A DNA stretch of 64,000 nt. It comes from Myxococcus stipitatus. GTDB taxonomy: Bacteria > Myxococcota > Myxococcia > Myxococcales > Myxococcaceae. The translations under genes were made by a program, and so were the position numbers. Positions 1-8,806 of this stretch are shown here, in pieces. Each line of letters begins with the position of its first letter. Position 1 is the first letter of the stretch. The stretch lies in the NCBI RefSeq assembly GCF_037414475.1, contig NZ_CP147913.1, positions 2,046,001-2,110,000 on the forward strand, read 5' to 3'. A model generated the notes under the pieces. The model did not search any database. It worked only from the letters and a program-made list of their open reading frames with translations, and was not told the origin of the DNA.

Positions 1-1
1 G

Positions 2-670
2 CACCTCCAAGGCACGCGGCGAGATGGCGCGCTGGAGTGTCGGGCAGCGGTGATTCCTCCCGACGCCCTTCACGAAGTCACGGCGCCGAGTCCCTCGGTG
101 CTGCTGCTCTACCTCGACCCGGATGGACTGGTGGGACGGCGCTTGCGCCGGGCGCTGGGGCACCTGGGCGCGGCCACGGACTGGATGCGCGCGGGACAAC
201 CCTTGTTGCCGATGGCGCCACGAGCCGCGCCTGGGACCTGGGCGGAAGCCCGGCACCTCGCCCAGGCCTTCATCGACGCCCTGGCCCACCCTGAGACACG
301 TCCTCGAGTCATCCATCCCGCCGCGCAGCGCGCCGTCCGCTTCGTGGCGGAGAACCTGGAGGGAGACATCCGGCTGGGCGCCGTGGCTGAGCACGCGGAG
401 ATATCTCCTGGGCGGCTCACCCACTTGTTCCCCCTGCACGTGGGACTCCCGCTGCGTCCCTATGTCGCCTGGCTTCGCCTCCAGCGGGCCGTCACCCAGC
501 TGCGTGACGGCGGCACGCTGACGGAGGCCGCACACCACGCGGGCTTCACGGATGGAGCACACCTCACCCGCATCTTCCGCCGCATGTTCGGTATCCGCCC
601 CTCCGACGTCATGGGCCGCGCGGAGTGGGTGCTGCCCACAGCGAAGGACGATGGAGTCCTCGCGAAGTAG
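2..670 (+). CDS. AraC-family transcriptional regulator, 5'-truncated by window
   Basis: The frame is open from the first bases of the window. The residues before the first internal GTG (position 50) read like the end of an AraC cupin-type sensor domain (a stretch ending in IPPDALHEV), so the gene almost certainly starts upstream. The last ~95 residues form the paired helix-turn-helix module of AraC/XylS regulators: a first HTH around LGAVAEHAEISPGRLTHLF and a second around LTEAAHHAGFTDGAHLTRIF, followed by the usual FGIRPSDV tail. It should be a cytoplasmic DNA-binding regulator; the ligand and targets cannot be read from this fragment. The hydroxylase gene begins 49 bp downstream on the same strand and may be co-transcribed or regulated by it. 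Confidence 0.85.
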   Translation, partial: HLQGTRRDGALECRAAVIPPDALHEVTAPSPSVLLLYLDPDGLVGRRLRRALGHLGAATDWMRAGQPLLPMAPRAAPGTWAEARHLAQAFIDALAHPETRPRVIHPAAQRAVRFVAENLEGDIRLGAVAEHAEISPGRLTHLFPLHVGLPLRPYVAWLRLQRAVTQLRDGGTLTEAAHHAGFTDGAHLTRIFRRMFGIRPSDVMGRAEWVLPTAKDDGVLAK

Positions 671-718
671 CCAGTTCATCCAATCCAGGAGGCTCGCGCG
701 GAGGCGACGCTCCTGGGA

Positions 719-1615
719 ATGCGCTCACACCCCGTCTCGACTCCAGCCGAGGTCTCATCCTCGAGCCCGTCGCTCTTCTCGTATCTCCCCTACCCCGTCG
801 TCTTCTTCGGAGGCACCGCCGCGCTGGTGGCGGGCTTGAGCCAGGGCCTGCCCTATTGGCGCGTGGGACCGCCCATCCTGTTGCTCGCGGCGCTGCTCGT
901 CCTCGCGCTCGAGCGATGGTCTCCTCACTCGGAGGTCTGGCGGAAGGACCACGACGGAGACACGTCCACCGACTTTCTCCACGTGACGGGCAACCTGGCG
1001 CTCAGCCACATCTCCCTCTGGCTGTACACGTGGACGATGGAACGCACTGGAGACGCGCTGTCGTGGTGGCCTCGCGACTGGCCCTTCTGGGCGCAGTTCC
1101 TCCTGGGGACCGCGGTCCTCGACCTGGGGCTGTATGGCATCCACCGCGCGAGCCACCACGTCCCCTGGCTTTGGCGGCTGCATGCCATTCATCACAGCCC
1201 TCGCCGCGTGTATTGGCTCAATGGGCAGCGCCGACACCTGATTCATGAGGCGCTTGAAGGAGCACCGGGCCTGCTGGTGATGGGATTGATGGGAGCGCCT
1301 TCGGGCGTGGTCGCGTGCGCCCTGGCCACCGTGACACTCCACCTCATGTTCCAGCACGGAAACATCGCCTACCGCGCGGGAGTCTTGCGCCACGTCTTCG
1401 CCGTGGCCGAGCTGCATCGCTGGCACCATCAACGCCTGTATGCGGACGTGCAAGGCAACTACGGCGCCATCCTGTCCGTGTGGGACCGGCTCTTCGGCAC
1501 CGCACTTCCGCAGAAGGGAGAAGCCCCGCTGGATGTGGGGATGGATGACGAGCCCACGCTCCCCACCCATTACCTCGGACAGCTCACCTGGCCGTTCCGA
1601 AGACAGCGCGAGTGA
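719..1615 (+). CDS. Sterol desaturase / fatty acid hydroxylase superfamily membrane protein
   Basis: A 298-aa integral membrane di-iron oxygenase of the fatty acid hydroxylase superfamily. The three histidine clusters that bind the two irons are visible: H142-x3-HH (residues 142-147), H155-xx-HH (155-159) and H233-xx-HH (233-237). About four hydrophobic segments surround them, two before the first cluster (about residues 25-65) and others near 120-140 and 185-215. Members hydroxylate or desaturate sterols, fatty acids, carotenoids or alkylglycerols; the substrate here cannot be deduced. ATG 719 is preceded by purine-rich sequence. It follows the AraC gene closely and is followed by gene remnants, so it looks like a single gene or the second gene of a short unit. 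Confidence 0.85.
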   Translation: MRSHPVSTPAEVSSSSPSLFSYLPYPVVFFGGTAALVAGLSQGLPYWRVGPPILLLAALLVLALERWSPHSEVWRKDHDGDTSTDFLHVTGNLALSHISLWLYTWTMERTGDALSWWPRDWPFWAQFLLGTAVLDLGLYGIHRASHHVPWLWRLHAIHHSPRRVYWLNGQRRHLIHEALEGAPGLLVMGLMGAPSGVVACALATVTLHLMFQHGNIAYRAGVLRHVFAVAELHRWHHQRLYADVQGNYGAILSVWDRLFGTALPQKGEAPLDVGMDDEPTLPTHYLGQLTWPFRRQRE

Positions 1616-1634
1616 GTCCTTGTCCCCACGCCGC

Positions 1635-2012
1635 TCATCGGGCCCGCTTCGAGCCTGGCGAGGAGCGCCCCTCCCGCCGAGCCCCTGCACCTCCCGGCTT
1701 CTCCCCCGCCATCACGTATTCACCCGCCTCGAGCCGTTGGATGAGCAGAGAGCTCCAGGTAGCGATGGCCGACAGGCTTCCGCTCCAGAGCTCCAGCAGG
1801 TCCGCCGTGTGCGAAGGCCGGGCACGGTCTTCGACCGTGGAGACAAGTGAATCCAGGTGGTCGCGATTCCGCGTCGCCAGCTGTTGCTGGGTCCGCAGCG
1901 GCGTCAGGACGCAGGCCCGAGGCAACGCCTGCATGAACGCGACACCCGCGCCCAGCTCCTCCAGGTCGAAGCTCCCCAGTGACTTCTCGAGCAGTTGAAC
2001 GAACTCCGACAC
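1635..2012 (-). CDS. Hypothetical protein, possibly 5'-truncated
   Basis: No family recognised. A minus-strand frame of about 125 codons reading from GTG 2012 gives a mostly helical, leucine-rich protein (LLEKSLGSFDLEELGAG near the start, a repeat-like helix near the middle) with a disordered Gly/Arg tail. The frame can be extended upstream to an ATG at 2096, but that extension lies antisense to a plus-strand gene remnant (1999-2181) and looks non-coding, so the original N-terminus may have been lost at a rearrangement junction. It runs towards the hydroxylase gene and has no obvious partner. It could be a real small gene, a decaying gene, or a chance open frame in GC-rich DNA. Confidence 0.4.
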   Translation of the reverse strand: MSEFVQLLEKSLGSFDLEELGAGVAFMQALPRACVLTPLRTQQQLATRNRDHLDSLVSTVEDRARPSHTADLLELWSGSLSAIATWSSLLIQRLEAGEYVMAGEKPGGAGARREGRSSPGSKRAR

Positions 2013-2181
2013 GCCGCCCACGTTCGACTTCGCCGCCCTGGACACACTCGTGCCCAATCCCCTGTACGGCCGGATGTTCTGGCAGAGCGTGCTCAATCCC
2101 AGTCAGGCGACGCTCCAACGTCTGCACCCGCTTCTCCAGGAGGCCCATGACCTCCAGGCGCAGCGGACCGCCCGGCGCTGA
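1999..2181 (+). pseudogene. DUF6194-like C-terminal gene remnant
   Basis: In the frame ending at TGA 2179-2181 the DNA encodes about 60 residues, including FDFAALDTLVPNPLYG, then WQSVLNPSQATLQ and LLQEAHDLQAQR. This matches from memory the C-terminal end of the small DUF6194 family, whose members end with a DTL-PhP-Y...W..VLNP..AT...v.PLL.EAy pattern. A stop at 1996-1998 removes everything upstream and there is no start codon, so this is a 3' remnant of a deleted gene rather than a functional one. It is followed by the LysR gene on the same strand. Confidence 0.55.
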
Positions 2182-2301
2182 ACTCAAGGCGCGCACATGA
2201 GCACGCGGAGAAAGGCGCCTGACCTCCATTTCGTGGGACATTCCCGGGGGGCCTCCGCTTCGACGCTGACGAATCGAGGCAGGCCCGCCTGGAGACTTCC
2301 G

Positions 2302-3216
2302 TTGACGAACCGCCTCGACCCCCGCCGACTCGAGACCTTCCGCGTGGTGGCGACCACGGGGCAGGTATCCGCGGCGTCCCGATTGCTGCACCTGTCCCAG
2401 CCCGCCGTCACCGCCCAGGTCCGGCAGCTCGAGCGTGAATGCGGCCAGCCCCTGTTGGTGCGAACCGCGCGCGGCGTGCGACTCAACGAAGCGGGGCAGC
2501 GCCTGCTGGCCTATGCGCAACGGCACCATCAGCTCCTGGAAGAGGCCGCGCTCGCGGTGGCGGGGGAAGACGTCCTGAAAGGGGAGCTCGTGCTGGCCGC
2601 GAGCACCACGCTGGCCAGCTACGTCGTCCCGGACCTGCTGGCGTCCTTTCTGCGGGTGCATCGAGGGCTCCAGGTGCGTCTGGAGGTGGGCAACTCCGAA
2701 CAGGTGCTCGGATGGGTGGCTGATGGGCGCGCGCCGCTGGGATTGGTGGAGGGCCATGCGCGCGCCGCTGGACTTCGCCTGGAGCACTACCTGGACGACG
2801 AGCTGCTGCCCGTCGTCTCCACCCACGCTCCGGCGGAGCTTCTCCAGGTGCGCACCGTCGACATGCTCCAGACGGTGCCGCTGCTCTGGCGCGAGCTGGG
2901 GTCGGGCACGCGCGCCGTGCTGGAGCGGGCGTTGAAGCGGGCAGGTGTGAGACGAGGTCCCCAGGCGGGAGACCTCCAGCTCGGCGGCACCGAGACCATC
3001 AAGGGCGCGGTGGCCGCGGGGCTGGGCGTGGGATTCCTCTCACGCTGGAGCATCCAGGCGGAGCTGAGCTCGGGGCGATTCCGAGTGCTCCCACTGCCAG
3101 ACCTGCGGGTGCGGCGCACCTTCTCCTGGGTGCTACCGGTGGATGCCCCGGCGGGTGTCGCGGGCCACTTCCTGCGCCATGCGCGCGCGGTGCCCCCGTC
3201 GCTGTCCCATTCGTGA
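2302..3216 (+). CDS. LysR-family transcriptional regulator
   Basis: A LysR-type regulator of 304 residues when started at TTG 2302, which has GGAG 5-10 bases upstream and places the winged HTH (LETFRVVATTGQVSAASRLL onward) at the very N-terminus as is normal. A longer frame from ATG 2197 would add 35 residues of non-conserved, arginine-rich sequence that looks non-coding. The C-terminal ~220 residues form the two-lobed periplasmic-binding-protein-like effector domain. The gene runs tail to tail with a YeiH-type exporter, 9 bp apart. LysR regulators are commonly adjacent to yeiH, usually divergent, so control of the exporter is plausible but the arrangement here is convergent. Confidence 0.88.
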   Translation: MTNRLDPRRLETFRVVATTGQVSAASRLLHLSQPAVTAQVRQLERECGQPLLVRTARGVRLNEAGQRLLAYAQRHHQLLEEAALAVAGEDVLKGELVLAASTTLASYVVPDLLASFLRVHRGLQVRLEVGNSEQVLGWVADGRAPLGLVEGHARAAGLRLEHYLDDELLPVVSTHAPAELLQVRTVDMLQTVPLLWRELGSGTRAVLERALKRAGVRRGPQAGDLQLGGTETIKGAVAAGLGVGFLSRWSIQAELSSGRFRVLPLPDLRVRRTFSWVLPVDAPAGVAGHFLRHARAVPPSLSHS

Positions 3217-3225
3217 AGGCGGGCC

Positions 3226-4227
3226 TCATGTGATGACGTGAAGGACCAGCGCGCCCAGGCTCAGGCCCGCCATGCAGAGCCACAAGGCAACGCCCTGAGC
3301 CAGCGGCTTGATGCCCACGGAGCGAAGGGCCTGCCGCGAGAAGCCTGTCCCGATGAGGAACAGGGTCAGCACCAGGACTCGCTGGGACACGTGGGTCACC
3401 ACCAGCCCCGCGGGCCGGAGCATGGGCACCCAGGTCACCACGGCCGCCACGCAGATGAACCCGAGGATGAACCACGGCCTGCGCGCCGGACCTTGCCCTT
3501 GCGCGGGTGCCCTCCCCATCCGTCGGAGCCAGAAGCCCACGGCCAACGTGAGCGGAACAATCCACAGCGCGCGAGCCAGCTTCACCGTGGTGGCCACCTC
3601 CAGCGCCTGCGGCCCGTACCGCATGGCGGCGCCGACCACGGAGCTGGTGTCATGGATGGCCAGCGCGCTCCACAGGCCGAACTGGCGCGCATCCAGACCC
3701 ACGGCCTGTCCCACGACGGGGAAGACGAAGAGCGCCACGGCGTTGAGCAGGAACACCGTCCCCAGGGCGATGGACACGTCCTCCTCCCGAGGACGCAACA
3801 CCGGCACCACCGCCGCGATGGCGCTGCCTCCGCAGATGGCCGTGCCGATGCTGATGAGCAGCCCCGCCCCACGCGACACACGCAACCACCGCGTCAGCAA
3901 CATCCCCAACACCAGACATGTCGCGATGCCCACCACGGTGTAGAGCGCGCCGCGAGCCCCCTCCGCGGCCACCACCCTCAGGTCCATGCCCGCGCCCAGG
4001 CCCACCACCGAGAGCGACAGCAGCACATGCGTGGCACGGCGGGTGAGCGCCGCATACGGATTGCCCACGCTCAGCGCCACCAGAATTCCGGCGACCAGCG
4101 CGACCGCCGTGGAGACTCCGGGCCAGAGACTCACCAGCGCCCCCAACGGAACCAGGAGGCGTCCGAGGGTCAGCGCGTGGTCGCGGAGCGAGCGAGGAGC
4201 ATCGGGTCGAGCAGGTGTCGCGGACAT
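3226..4227 (-). CDS. YeiH/UPF0324-family putative sulfate exporter
   Basis: A 333-aa polytopic inner-membrane protein with about ten hydrophobic helices from residue 20 to the end. It carries the family signature GTAICGGSAIAAVVPVL and the following acidic loop before ALGTVFLLNAVALFVFP. Members are annotated as putative sulfate exporters and are often regulated by an adjacent LysR protein; the substrate is inferred from annotation practice rather than well established. ATG 4227 starts a short polar N-terminus before the first helix. The gene converges with the LysR gene and is divergent, across about 220 bp, from the PQQ-type sugar dehydrogenase. Confidence 0.88.
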   Translation of the reverse strand: MSATPARPDAPRSLRDHALTLGRLLVPLGALVSLWPGVSTAVALVAGILVALSVGNPYAALTRRATHVLLSLSVVGLGAGMDLRVVAAEGARGALYTVVGIATCLVLGMLLTRWLRVSRGAGLLISIGTAICGGSAIAAVVPVLRPREEDVSIALGTVFLLNAVALFVFPVVGQAVGLDARQFGLWSALAIHDTSSVVGAAMRYGPQALEVATTVKLARALWIVPLTLAVGFWLRRMGRAPAQGQGPARRPWFILGFICVAAVVTWVPMLRPAGLVVTHVSQRVLVLTLFLIGTGFSRQALRSVGIKPLAQGVALWLCMAGLSLGALVLHVIT

Positions 4228-4451
4228 GTCTCTTCACTGCCCGCCATGGCATCAGCCAACCAGTCACAAGAACTGATGAGCCATCCGTGAATTGGATGGC
4301 TCGGGCGCCTGTTCCCTTGCGCGCCCCGGTAACAGGCGAGCAGTAAAATGATGGAGAACATCGACAGCCATCGGTCATCGGCCGTACCGCGTCCTTCCCA
4401 GCCGACGCAAAGAACGCGATGTTCCCTCCTCCCCCCACTGGAGTGAGTCGC

Positions 4452-5804
4452 ATGCGCATACTGTCGATGCCCCTCATCGTCGCCACCCTCCTGGTCGGTT
4501 GCAGCGAAGATCCAGAACCCAAATCACCAGACTCGGGCGCCTCGCAGCAGGACGCGGGTGTTCCTGGAGATGACGCCGGTGTCCCTGGAGATGACGCGGG
4601 CGTCCCTGGAGATGACGCGGGTGTCCCTGAGCGCGACGCGGGTGTCCCTGAAGAGCCGCTCCCCAGCGGCCCCCCGGTTCCGCAGGGCCCGCCCAACGTG
4701 CCCGAGTTCGATCCAGCCTTCCCCGGGCAGACGCGGGTCCCCGCCATCCAGACGAAGACACCCATCCAGGTCACTGAGATTGCCTCGGGCTTCAGGAACC
4801 CCTGGGCCATCGCCTTCCTGCCTGACCAGCGCATGCTGGTGACGGAGAAGGCCACGGGCTCGCTCTACATCGTCACGCAGCAGGGCACGAAGTCCCCCAA
4901 GGTCAGCGGCCTGCCCGCCGTGGATGCACGCGGTCAGGGCGGGTTGCTCGACGTGGAGGTAGGCCCGGACTACGCAACGAGCCAGCTCATCTACTGGACC
5001 TATTCCGAGCCTCGTTCGGGCGGCAACGGCCTGGCGGTGGCGCGCGCGCGCCTCGTGGACGACGCACAGCCCCGCGTGGAGAACGTCCAGGTCATCTTCC
5101 GCATGATGCCCACGCTCGAGTCGACGATGCACTCGGGGGGACGGCTGGTGTTCACCCCGGACGGCAAGCTGTTCGTCACGCTCGGGGAGCGCTCCATCCT
5201 CGCGGGCCGTGCCCAGGCGCAGGACGTGAAGAGCCACTTCGGCAAGGTGGTCCGCATCAATCCCGACGGCACCGTGCCCCAGGACAATCCCTACCGGAAC
5301 AACCCGAATGCGAAGCCGGAGATATGGTCCATCGGTCACCGCAATGTCCTGGCCGCGGCGCTCGACAGCCAGAACCGGCTGTGGACGGTGGAGATGGGTC
5401 CGCAGGGCGGTGACGAGGTCAATCTCACCGAGGCGGGCAAGGACTACGGCTGGCCCACCATCGGGTACGGGGAGGAGTACTCCGGCGCGCCCATCCACAC
5501 GAGCCCCCAGGCTCCGGGCATGGAGCAACCGGTGTACTACTGGGACCCGGTGATTGCCCCCTCGGGGATGACCATCTACTCCGGGACCCTGTTCCCCGAA
5601 TGGAAGAACAACATGTTCATCGGCGGCCTGGCGGCCCAGACACTGGTGCGCCTCATGATGCGCAATGACCGCGTGGTGGGCGAGGAGCACCTCCTCAAGA
5701 ACCTGAACGCGCGCATCCGCGAGGTGGTGCAGGGTCCCGACGGCGCCCTCTACCTGCTCACCGACGCCACCAACGGCAAGCTGCTCAAGCTCACGCCGCA
5801 ATGA
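4452..5804 (+). CDS. PQQ-dependent sugar dehydrogenase, lipoprotein (aldose sugar dehydrogenase type)
   Basis: A 450-aa soluble quinoprotein of the aldose sugar dehydrogenase/GSDH family (six-bladed beta-propeller, residues ~110-450) that oxidises sugars using PQQ. Family hallmarks are the catalytic-histidine region HSGGRLVFTPDGKLFVTLGE, the GHRN motif and MGPQGGDEVNL followed by YGWP. ATG 4452 is chosen because it gives a classic lipoprotein signal, MRILSMPLIVATLLVGC with Cys17 as the lipid attachment site; an ATG 33 bases upstream adds only a proline-rich extension. Residues ~34-70 are a run of DDAGVPG heptads, a flexible tether between the lipid anchor and the enzyme. No PQQ biosynthesis gene is nearby. 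Confidence 0.9.
   Translation: MRILSMPLIVATLLVGCSEDPEPKSPDSGASQQDAGVPGDDAGVPGDDAGVPGDDAGVPERDAGVPEEPLPSGPPVPQGPPNVPEFDPAFPGQTRVPAIQTKTPIQVTEIASGFRNPWAIAFLPDQRMLVTEKATGSLYIVTQQGTKSPKVSGLPAVDARGQGGLLDVEVGPDYATSQLIYWTYSEPRSGGNGLAVARARLVDDAQPRVENVQVIFRMMPTLESTMHSGGRLVFTPDGKLFVTLGERSILAGRAQAQDVKSHFGKVVRINPDGTVPQDNPYRNNPNAKPEIWSIGHRNVLAAALDSQNRLWTVEMGPQGGDEVNLTEAGKDYGWPTIGYGEEYSGAPIHTSPQAPGMEQPVYYWDPVIAPSGMTIYSGTLFPEWKNNMFIGGLAAQTLVRLMMRNDRVVGEEHLLKNLNARIREVVQGPDGALYLLTDATNGKLLKLTPQ
4551..4655 (+). repeat. Five tandem 21-bp units encoding DAGVPGD-type linker
   Basis: Five in-frame 21-bp units (starting at 4551, 4572, 4593, 4614 and 4635) encode DAGV-P-containing heptads in the linker of the lipoprotein sugar dehydrogenase. 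The first three are almost identical and the last two diverge at their 3' ends. Being in frame, gain or loss of units would only change tether length. Confidence 0.9.
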
Positions 5805-5835
5805 AGCAGCCGAAGGCCACGCTGAGCGCCCTTCG

Positions 5836-5859
5836 CCCCGAGAGAAACACACCTCGGGG
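5836..5859 (+). terminator. Weak terminator-like hairpin after sugar dehydrogenase
   Basis: Seven-base arms CCCCGAG (5836-5842) and CTCGGGG (5853-5859) around a 10-base loop lie about 30 bp after the dehydrogenase stop. No T-run follows, so it is a candidate only. Confidence 0.3.
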
Positions 5860-6024
5860 ATGAGCACTTCATGAGGCCGCCTGGGAGCCGCGTCTCGTCT
5901 CCCAGGGGCCCCTCGAAGCACGTGGCGACAGTTGAATGGGAAGAAGGGCCAGGCCCCATGCAGCCGAGAGCCGAGGCCGCGCCAACGTGCGTGCTCCTGT
6001 CGAAACAGGCCCTAGACTCAAGCC

Positions 6025-6933
6025 ATGCCTGGCAATCACGAAGCGCTCTGGACACTGTGGGAGGTCAGCCGCGCGGGGACCCATGCCGCCGCCGCGGCGC
6101 GGCTGGGCATCACCGCCTCCGCGGTGGGACAGCAGCTCAAGGCGCTGGAGCAGCGCGTGGGCGTCGCGCTGTTCGAACGGGTGGGCAGAGGCGCGCGGCT
6201 CACCCCCGCCGGGACGGCCCTGGTCGCGAAGCTGGGTGAGCACCTGCCCGCCTTGGATGCCGCGCTGGAGGAAGCCGCGGAGGCCCAGCGCGCGGTGCGC
6301 GGCGAGGTGAGCCTGGCCGGCCCCTGGCCCTTCTTCCGGTACTGGCTTCGCCCGCGCCTGCCGAACCTCATGGAGCGCCACCCCGAGCTTCGGCTGGAGG
6401 TCCGCTTCGATGTGCCCAGCCGCGTCTCACGTCGGCTCGTGGAGGGGGAGCTGGACCTGGGCATCGTGGGCCTCCTGCCCGACGCACCGGGGCTGGAGGT
6501 CCACCCGGTGGCGCAAGAGCGGTTCGTCGCCGTGGCCTCGCGCGCCTATCTCAAGCGATGGGGAACCCCCAAGAGCGCACGCGACTTCGCGGCCCATCGC
6601 TTCATCGCCTTCGACTCCGACCTCGCGATGCTGGGCCCCTGGTGGCGCTCGGCCTTCGGGCCCAAGGAGCCGCTCCCCTCGCGTGTGGTGTGCCGCATCG
6701 CCAACCTGGATGAGATGCTGGCCCTGACCGAGGCGGGCGCGGGCATGACGGTGCTACCGGACTATCTGGTCGAGCCCGCGCTGAACGAGGGACGCGTGGT
6801 GAGCATCCATCCCGACCCCCGTCGGCGCTCCGCTCGGCAACCCTCCGGTACGCTGTACGTCGCCTGGCGCCGCGCGGCGGCTCCCACGGCGCGGTTCCTC
6901 GCCGTTCGCGATTGGCTGCTCGCGCAGACCTGA
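6025..6933 (+). CDS. LysR-family transcriptional regulator
   Basis: A 302-aa LysR-type regulator. Residues ~5-62 form the winged HTH (LWEVSRAGTHAAAAARLGI, then ASAVGQQLKALEQRVGVALF), and the remainder is the effector-binding domain with a typical ELDLGIVG segment and an AGAGMTVLPDYLVE segment. ATG 6025 directly precedes the HTH. There is no clear divergent target gene: the upstream neighbour, the sugar dehydrogenase, lies 220 bp away on the same strand, and the downstream hydrolase is convergent. A strong shared hairpin follows three bases after the stop codon. Confidence 0.88.
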   Translation: MPGNHEALWTLWEVSRAGTHAAAAARLGITASAVGQQLKALEQRVGVALFERVGRGARLTPAGTALVAKLGEHLPALDAALEEAAEAQRAVRGEVSLAGPWPFFRYWLRPRLPNLMERHPELRLEVRFDVPSRVSRRLVEGELDLGIVGLLPDAPGLEVHPVAQERFVAVASRAYLKRWGTPKSARDFAAHRFIAFDSDLAMLGPWWRSAFGPKEPLPSRVVCRIANLDEMLALTEAGAGMTVLPDYLVEPALNEGRVVSIHPDPRRRSARQPSGTLYVAWRRAAAPTARFLAVRDWLLAQT

Positions 6934-6935
6934 AT

Positions 6936-6974
6936 CACGGGCCCGCGCGAGGAGGTTCCCCGCGCGGGCCCGTG
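6936..6974. terminator. Strong bidirectional terminator hairpin
   Basis: Perfect 14-bp arms, CACGGGCCCGCGCG (6936-6949) and its complement (6961-6974), around an 11-base loop. It lies immediately after the LysR stop and in the convergent gap before the hydrolase gene end, so it can serve both transcripts. No long U-tract is present, as is usual in GC-rich genomes. Confidence 0.75.
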
Positions 6975-7082
6975 CCCCCCAAGAGGTCCGAGCGACCGAC
7001 TTGCTCGACGTATCGCACTCGTCACCGGCTCCCGCGTCGCGCGGCGAGAGAGGCTCCGAGGCCAGGAGCCCTGCCGCGTCAG

Positions 7083-7793
7083 TCAGTGCACGCTGGCACC
7101 CGCGCCGGCCTCGGCGCTGGCGGCGGCCTCCAGGATGAGCTTGGACACCTCCGCGGGCTGCGACACGAGCGAAGCATGGCTCGTCGGCAGTGAGCGCACC
7201 GTCGCCCCCATGCGCTGCGCCATGAAGCGCTCCGTGTCGGGAGGAATCATCCGGTCCTGCTCGGAGACCTGGTACCAGCAGGGCTTCACCTTCCATGCGG
7301 GCCGGCTCACCTTGTCACTGAAGCAGCGCCCGGAGATGGGCCGCTGGGTGACACCGAGCACCCGCGCCTCCATCTCCCCCAGGTCCTGCGCGAAGCTCTC
7401 GCGGAAGGCCTCCTGTTTGATCCACAAGAAGCCATCGGGGTCCGGGTAGATGTTGGCGCCGCCCGGAGGAGGCTTGCCTCGGCCCAGCAAGTCCCCCAAA
7501 CCTTCACCCGCGTCGGGAGCGAAGGCCGCGATGTAGACCAGCCCCGTGACGAGCTCCGAGTCATTGCCCGCCTCGGTGATGACGGCGCCACCATAGGAGT
7601 GGCCGACGAGCAGCGTCGGCCCCCGTTGCTGGGCCAGGATGCGCCGAGTGTTCGCCACGTCGTCGGCGAGCGAGGTCAGCGGGTTCTGCACCGCCGTGAC
7701 ATGAAAACCTTGTGACAACAGCAAGGGAATGACACGGCTCCAGTTGGAGCCATCCGCCCACGCCCCATGCACCAGCAGAATGTTCACGGACAT
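7083..7793 (-). CDS. Alpha/beta hydrolase
   Basis: A 236-aa alpha/beta-hydrolase fold enzyme of the compact esterase group resembling plant-type salicylate/methyl-ester esterases. The oxyanion-hole motif LVHGAW lies at residues 7-12, the nucleophile elbow GHSYGG has Ser66, and the likely catalytic histidine is in the SHASLVSQP segment near the C-terminus. ATG 7793 is chosen over an ATG 66 bases upstream because it sits just after a good GAGGGAGG ribosome site and begins directly with MSVNILLVHG; the extension is basic and non-conserved. Probably a cytoplasmic esterase or related hydrolase of unknown substrate. It is transcribed in the same direction as the secreted-protein gene upstream, about 100 bp away. 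Confidence 0.82.
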   Translation of the reverse strand: MSVNILLVHGAWADGSNWSRVIPLLLSQGFHVTAVQNPLTSLADDVANTRRILAQQRGPTLLVGHSYGGAVITEAGNDSELVTGLVYIAAFAPDAGEGLGDLLGRGKPPPGGANIYPDPDGFLWIKQEAFRESFAQDLGEMEARVLGVTQRPISGRCFSDKVSRPAWKVKPCWYQVSEQDRMIPPDTERFMAQRMGATVRSLPTSHASLVSQPAEVSKLILEAAASAEAGAGASVH

Positions 7794-7892
7794 CGTCGAG
7801 CCCCTCCCTCGGATAGGAACGAATGGCCTAAAAGTCGCCATCGCGGGGTGGGGGCGCAATCCATGGGCAGGCGAGCCCCAGGGGCCGGCGCC

Positions 7893-8561
7893 TCACTTGC
7901 CCGGCGCGCTCGCCTGCTTGGACTTTCCGGCGGATTGCACGACGAAGCGGCCGTCGGTGTACTCGACCGTGCCCAGCTTCTTTCCATACAGGTGGGCCGG
8001 CTCGTCGACATAGGCCTTGATGACGATGCTCCGGCCCTTGCGCGGCAAGGAGAGCTGCACGAGTGTGCCCGCCCAGTCCTTGAGGTGCTGCTCCGTGACG
8101 CCCTTCTTCCCGATGAGCCCCGCGTCCGCGTAGAGCTTGAGCGCCTCCTCCTGCGAGATGCTCAGGGCCTGGTCATCCTGCGTCAGGCCTTGCGCATCAC
8201 AGCGGAAGACAGCCATCCGGCTCACCGAGCCACCCGTCGACACGATGACCAGGTGATAGCCACCCGGGTTCTTGAAGAGCGCCGCTTCGTAGCCCTCCAG
8301 CAGGTCTCGATGTTCGAGCGTCACATACCCGTTCGGCACATCTCGAATCTTCATCGCCGAGGTGAGGAACTCCGGCGTGAGGGGCTCACGTGAGTCTCTC
8401 TCCAGCTCCAGCGCGCCCGCGGTCGGGTATCGCTCGAACACAGCCTTGAGCGCGGTCTCGATGTTGGCGGTCGCGCAGCCAGGGCTCCCACTCTTCCCAG
8501 CGGGGCTCGGCGGGGCAGCGGAGGACAACGCGAGGATGACCACGACTCCGAGGAGATTCAC
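7893..8561 (-). CDS. Hypothetical exported protein
   Basis: No family recognised. The 222-aa product begins with a short signal peptide (MNLLGVVVILALSSAAPPSP), so it is probably periplasmic or secreted. The mature part is a mixed alpha/beta protein with one early cysteine (CATANIETALKAVFERYP) and a second in FRCDAQG; two segments, VTLEHRDLLEGYEAALFKNPG and YHLVIVSTGG, look like a compact domain core. The C-terminus ends in a Lys/Ser-rich tail. It lies 99 bp upstream of the hydrolase on the same strand; no functional link is evident. Confidence 0.7.
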   Translation of the reverse strand: MNLLGVVVILALSSAAPPSPAGKSGSPGCATANIETALKAVFERYPTAGALELERDSREPLTPEFLTSAMKIRDVPNGYVTLEHRDLLEGYEAALFKNPGGYHLVIVSTGGSVSRMAVFRCDAQGLTQDDQALSISQEEALKLYADAGLIGKKGVTEQHLKDWAGTLVQLSLPRKGRSIVIKAYVDEPAHLYGKKLGTVEYTDGRFVVQSAGKSKQASAPGK

Positions 8562-8806
8562 GGTGACTCCTTCATGTCAGTCAAACGGCCACCAGAGAGT
8601 ATCTGCCGGGCTTTCATCCCTGTCACTTGACAATCAATAGCGACACCGTTACCACCGGGAAACCCTTCGTTGTCCCCGAGGTTGATGCGCAGAGGCCCCA
8701 ATTCAGTCTGAGGCCCCGCCTTTCAGGCGGACACCGGCTGTCGCCATGACGGCCGAAGGGGGCGTTCCCTCGCCCCACTCTCGCATCACATTTCCAGGAC
8801 ATCTCC

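Noticed and set aside
4551..4655. Possible CRISPR-like or minisatellite array
   Set aside because: The 21-bp units are in frame and encode a lipoprotein linker; there are no spacers.
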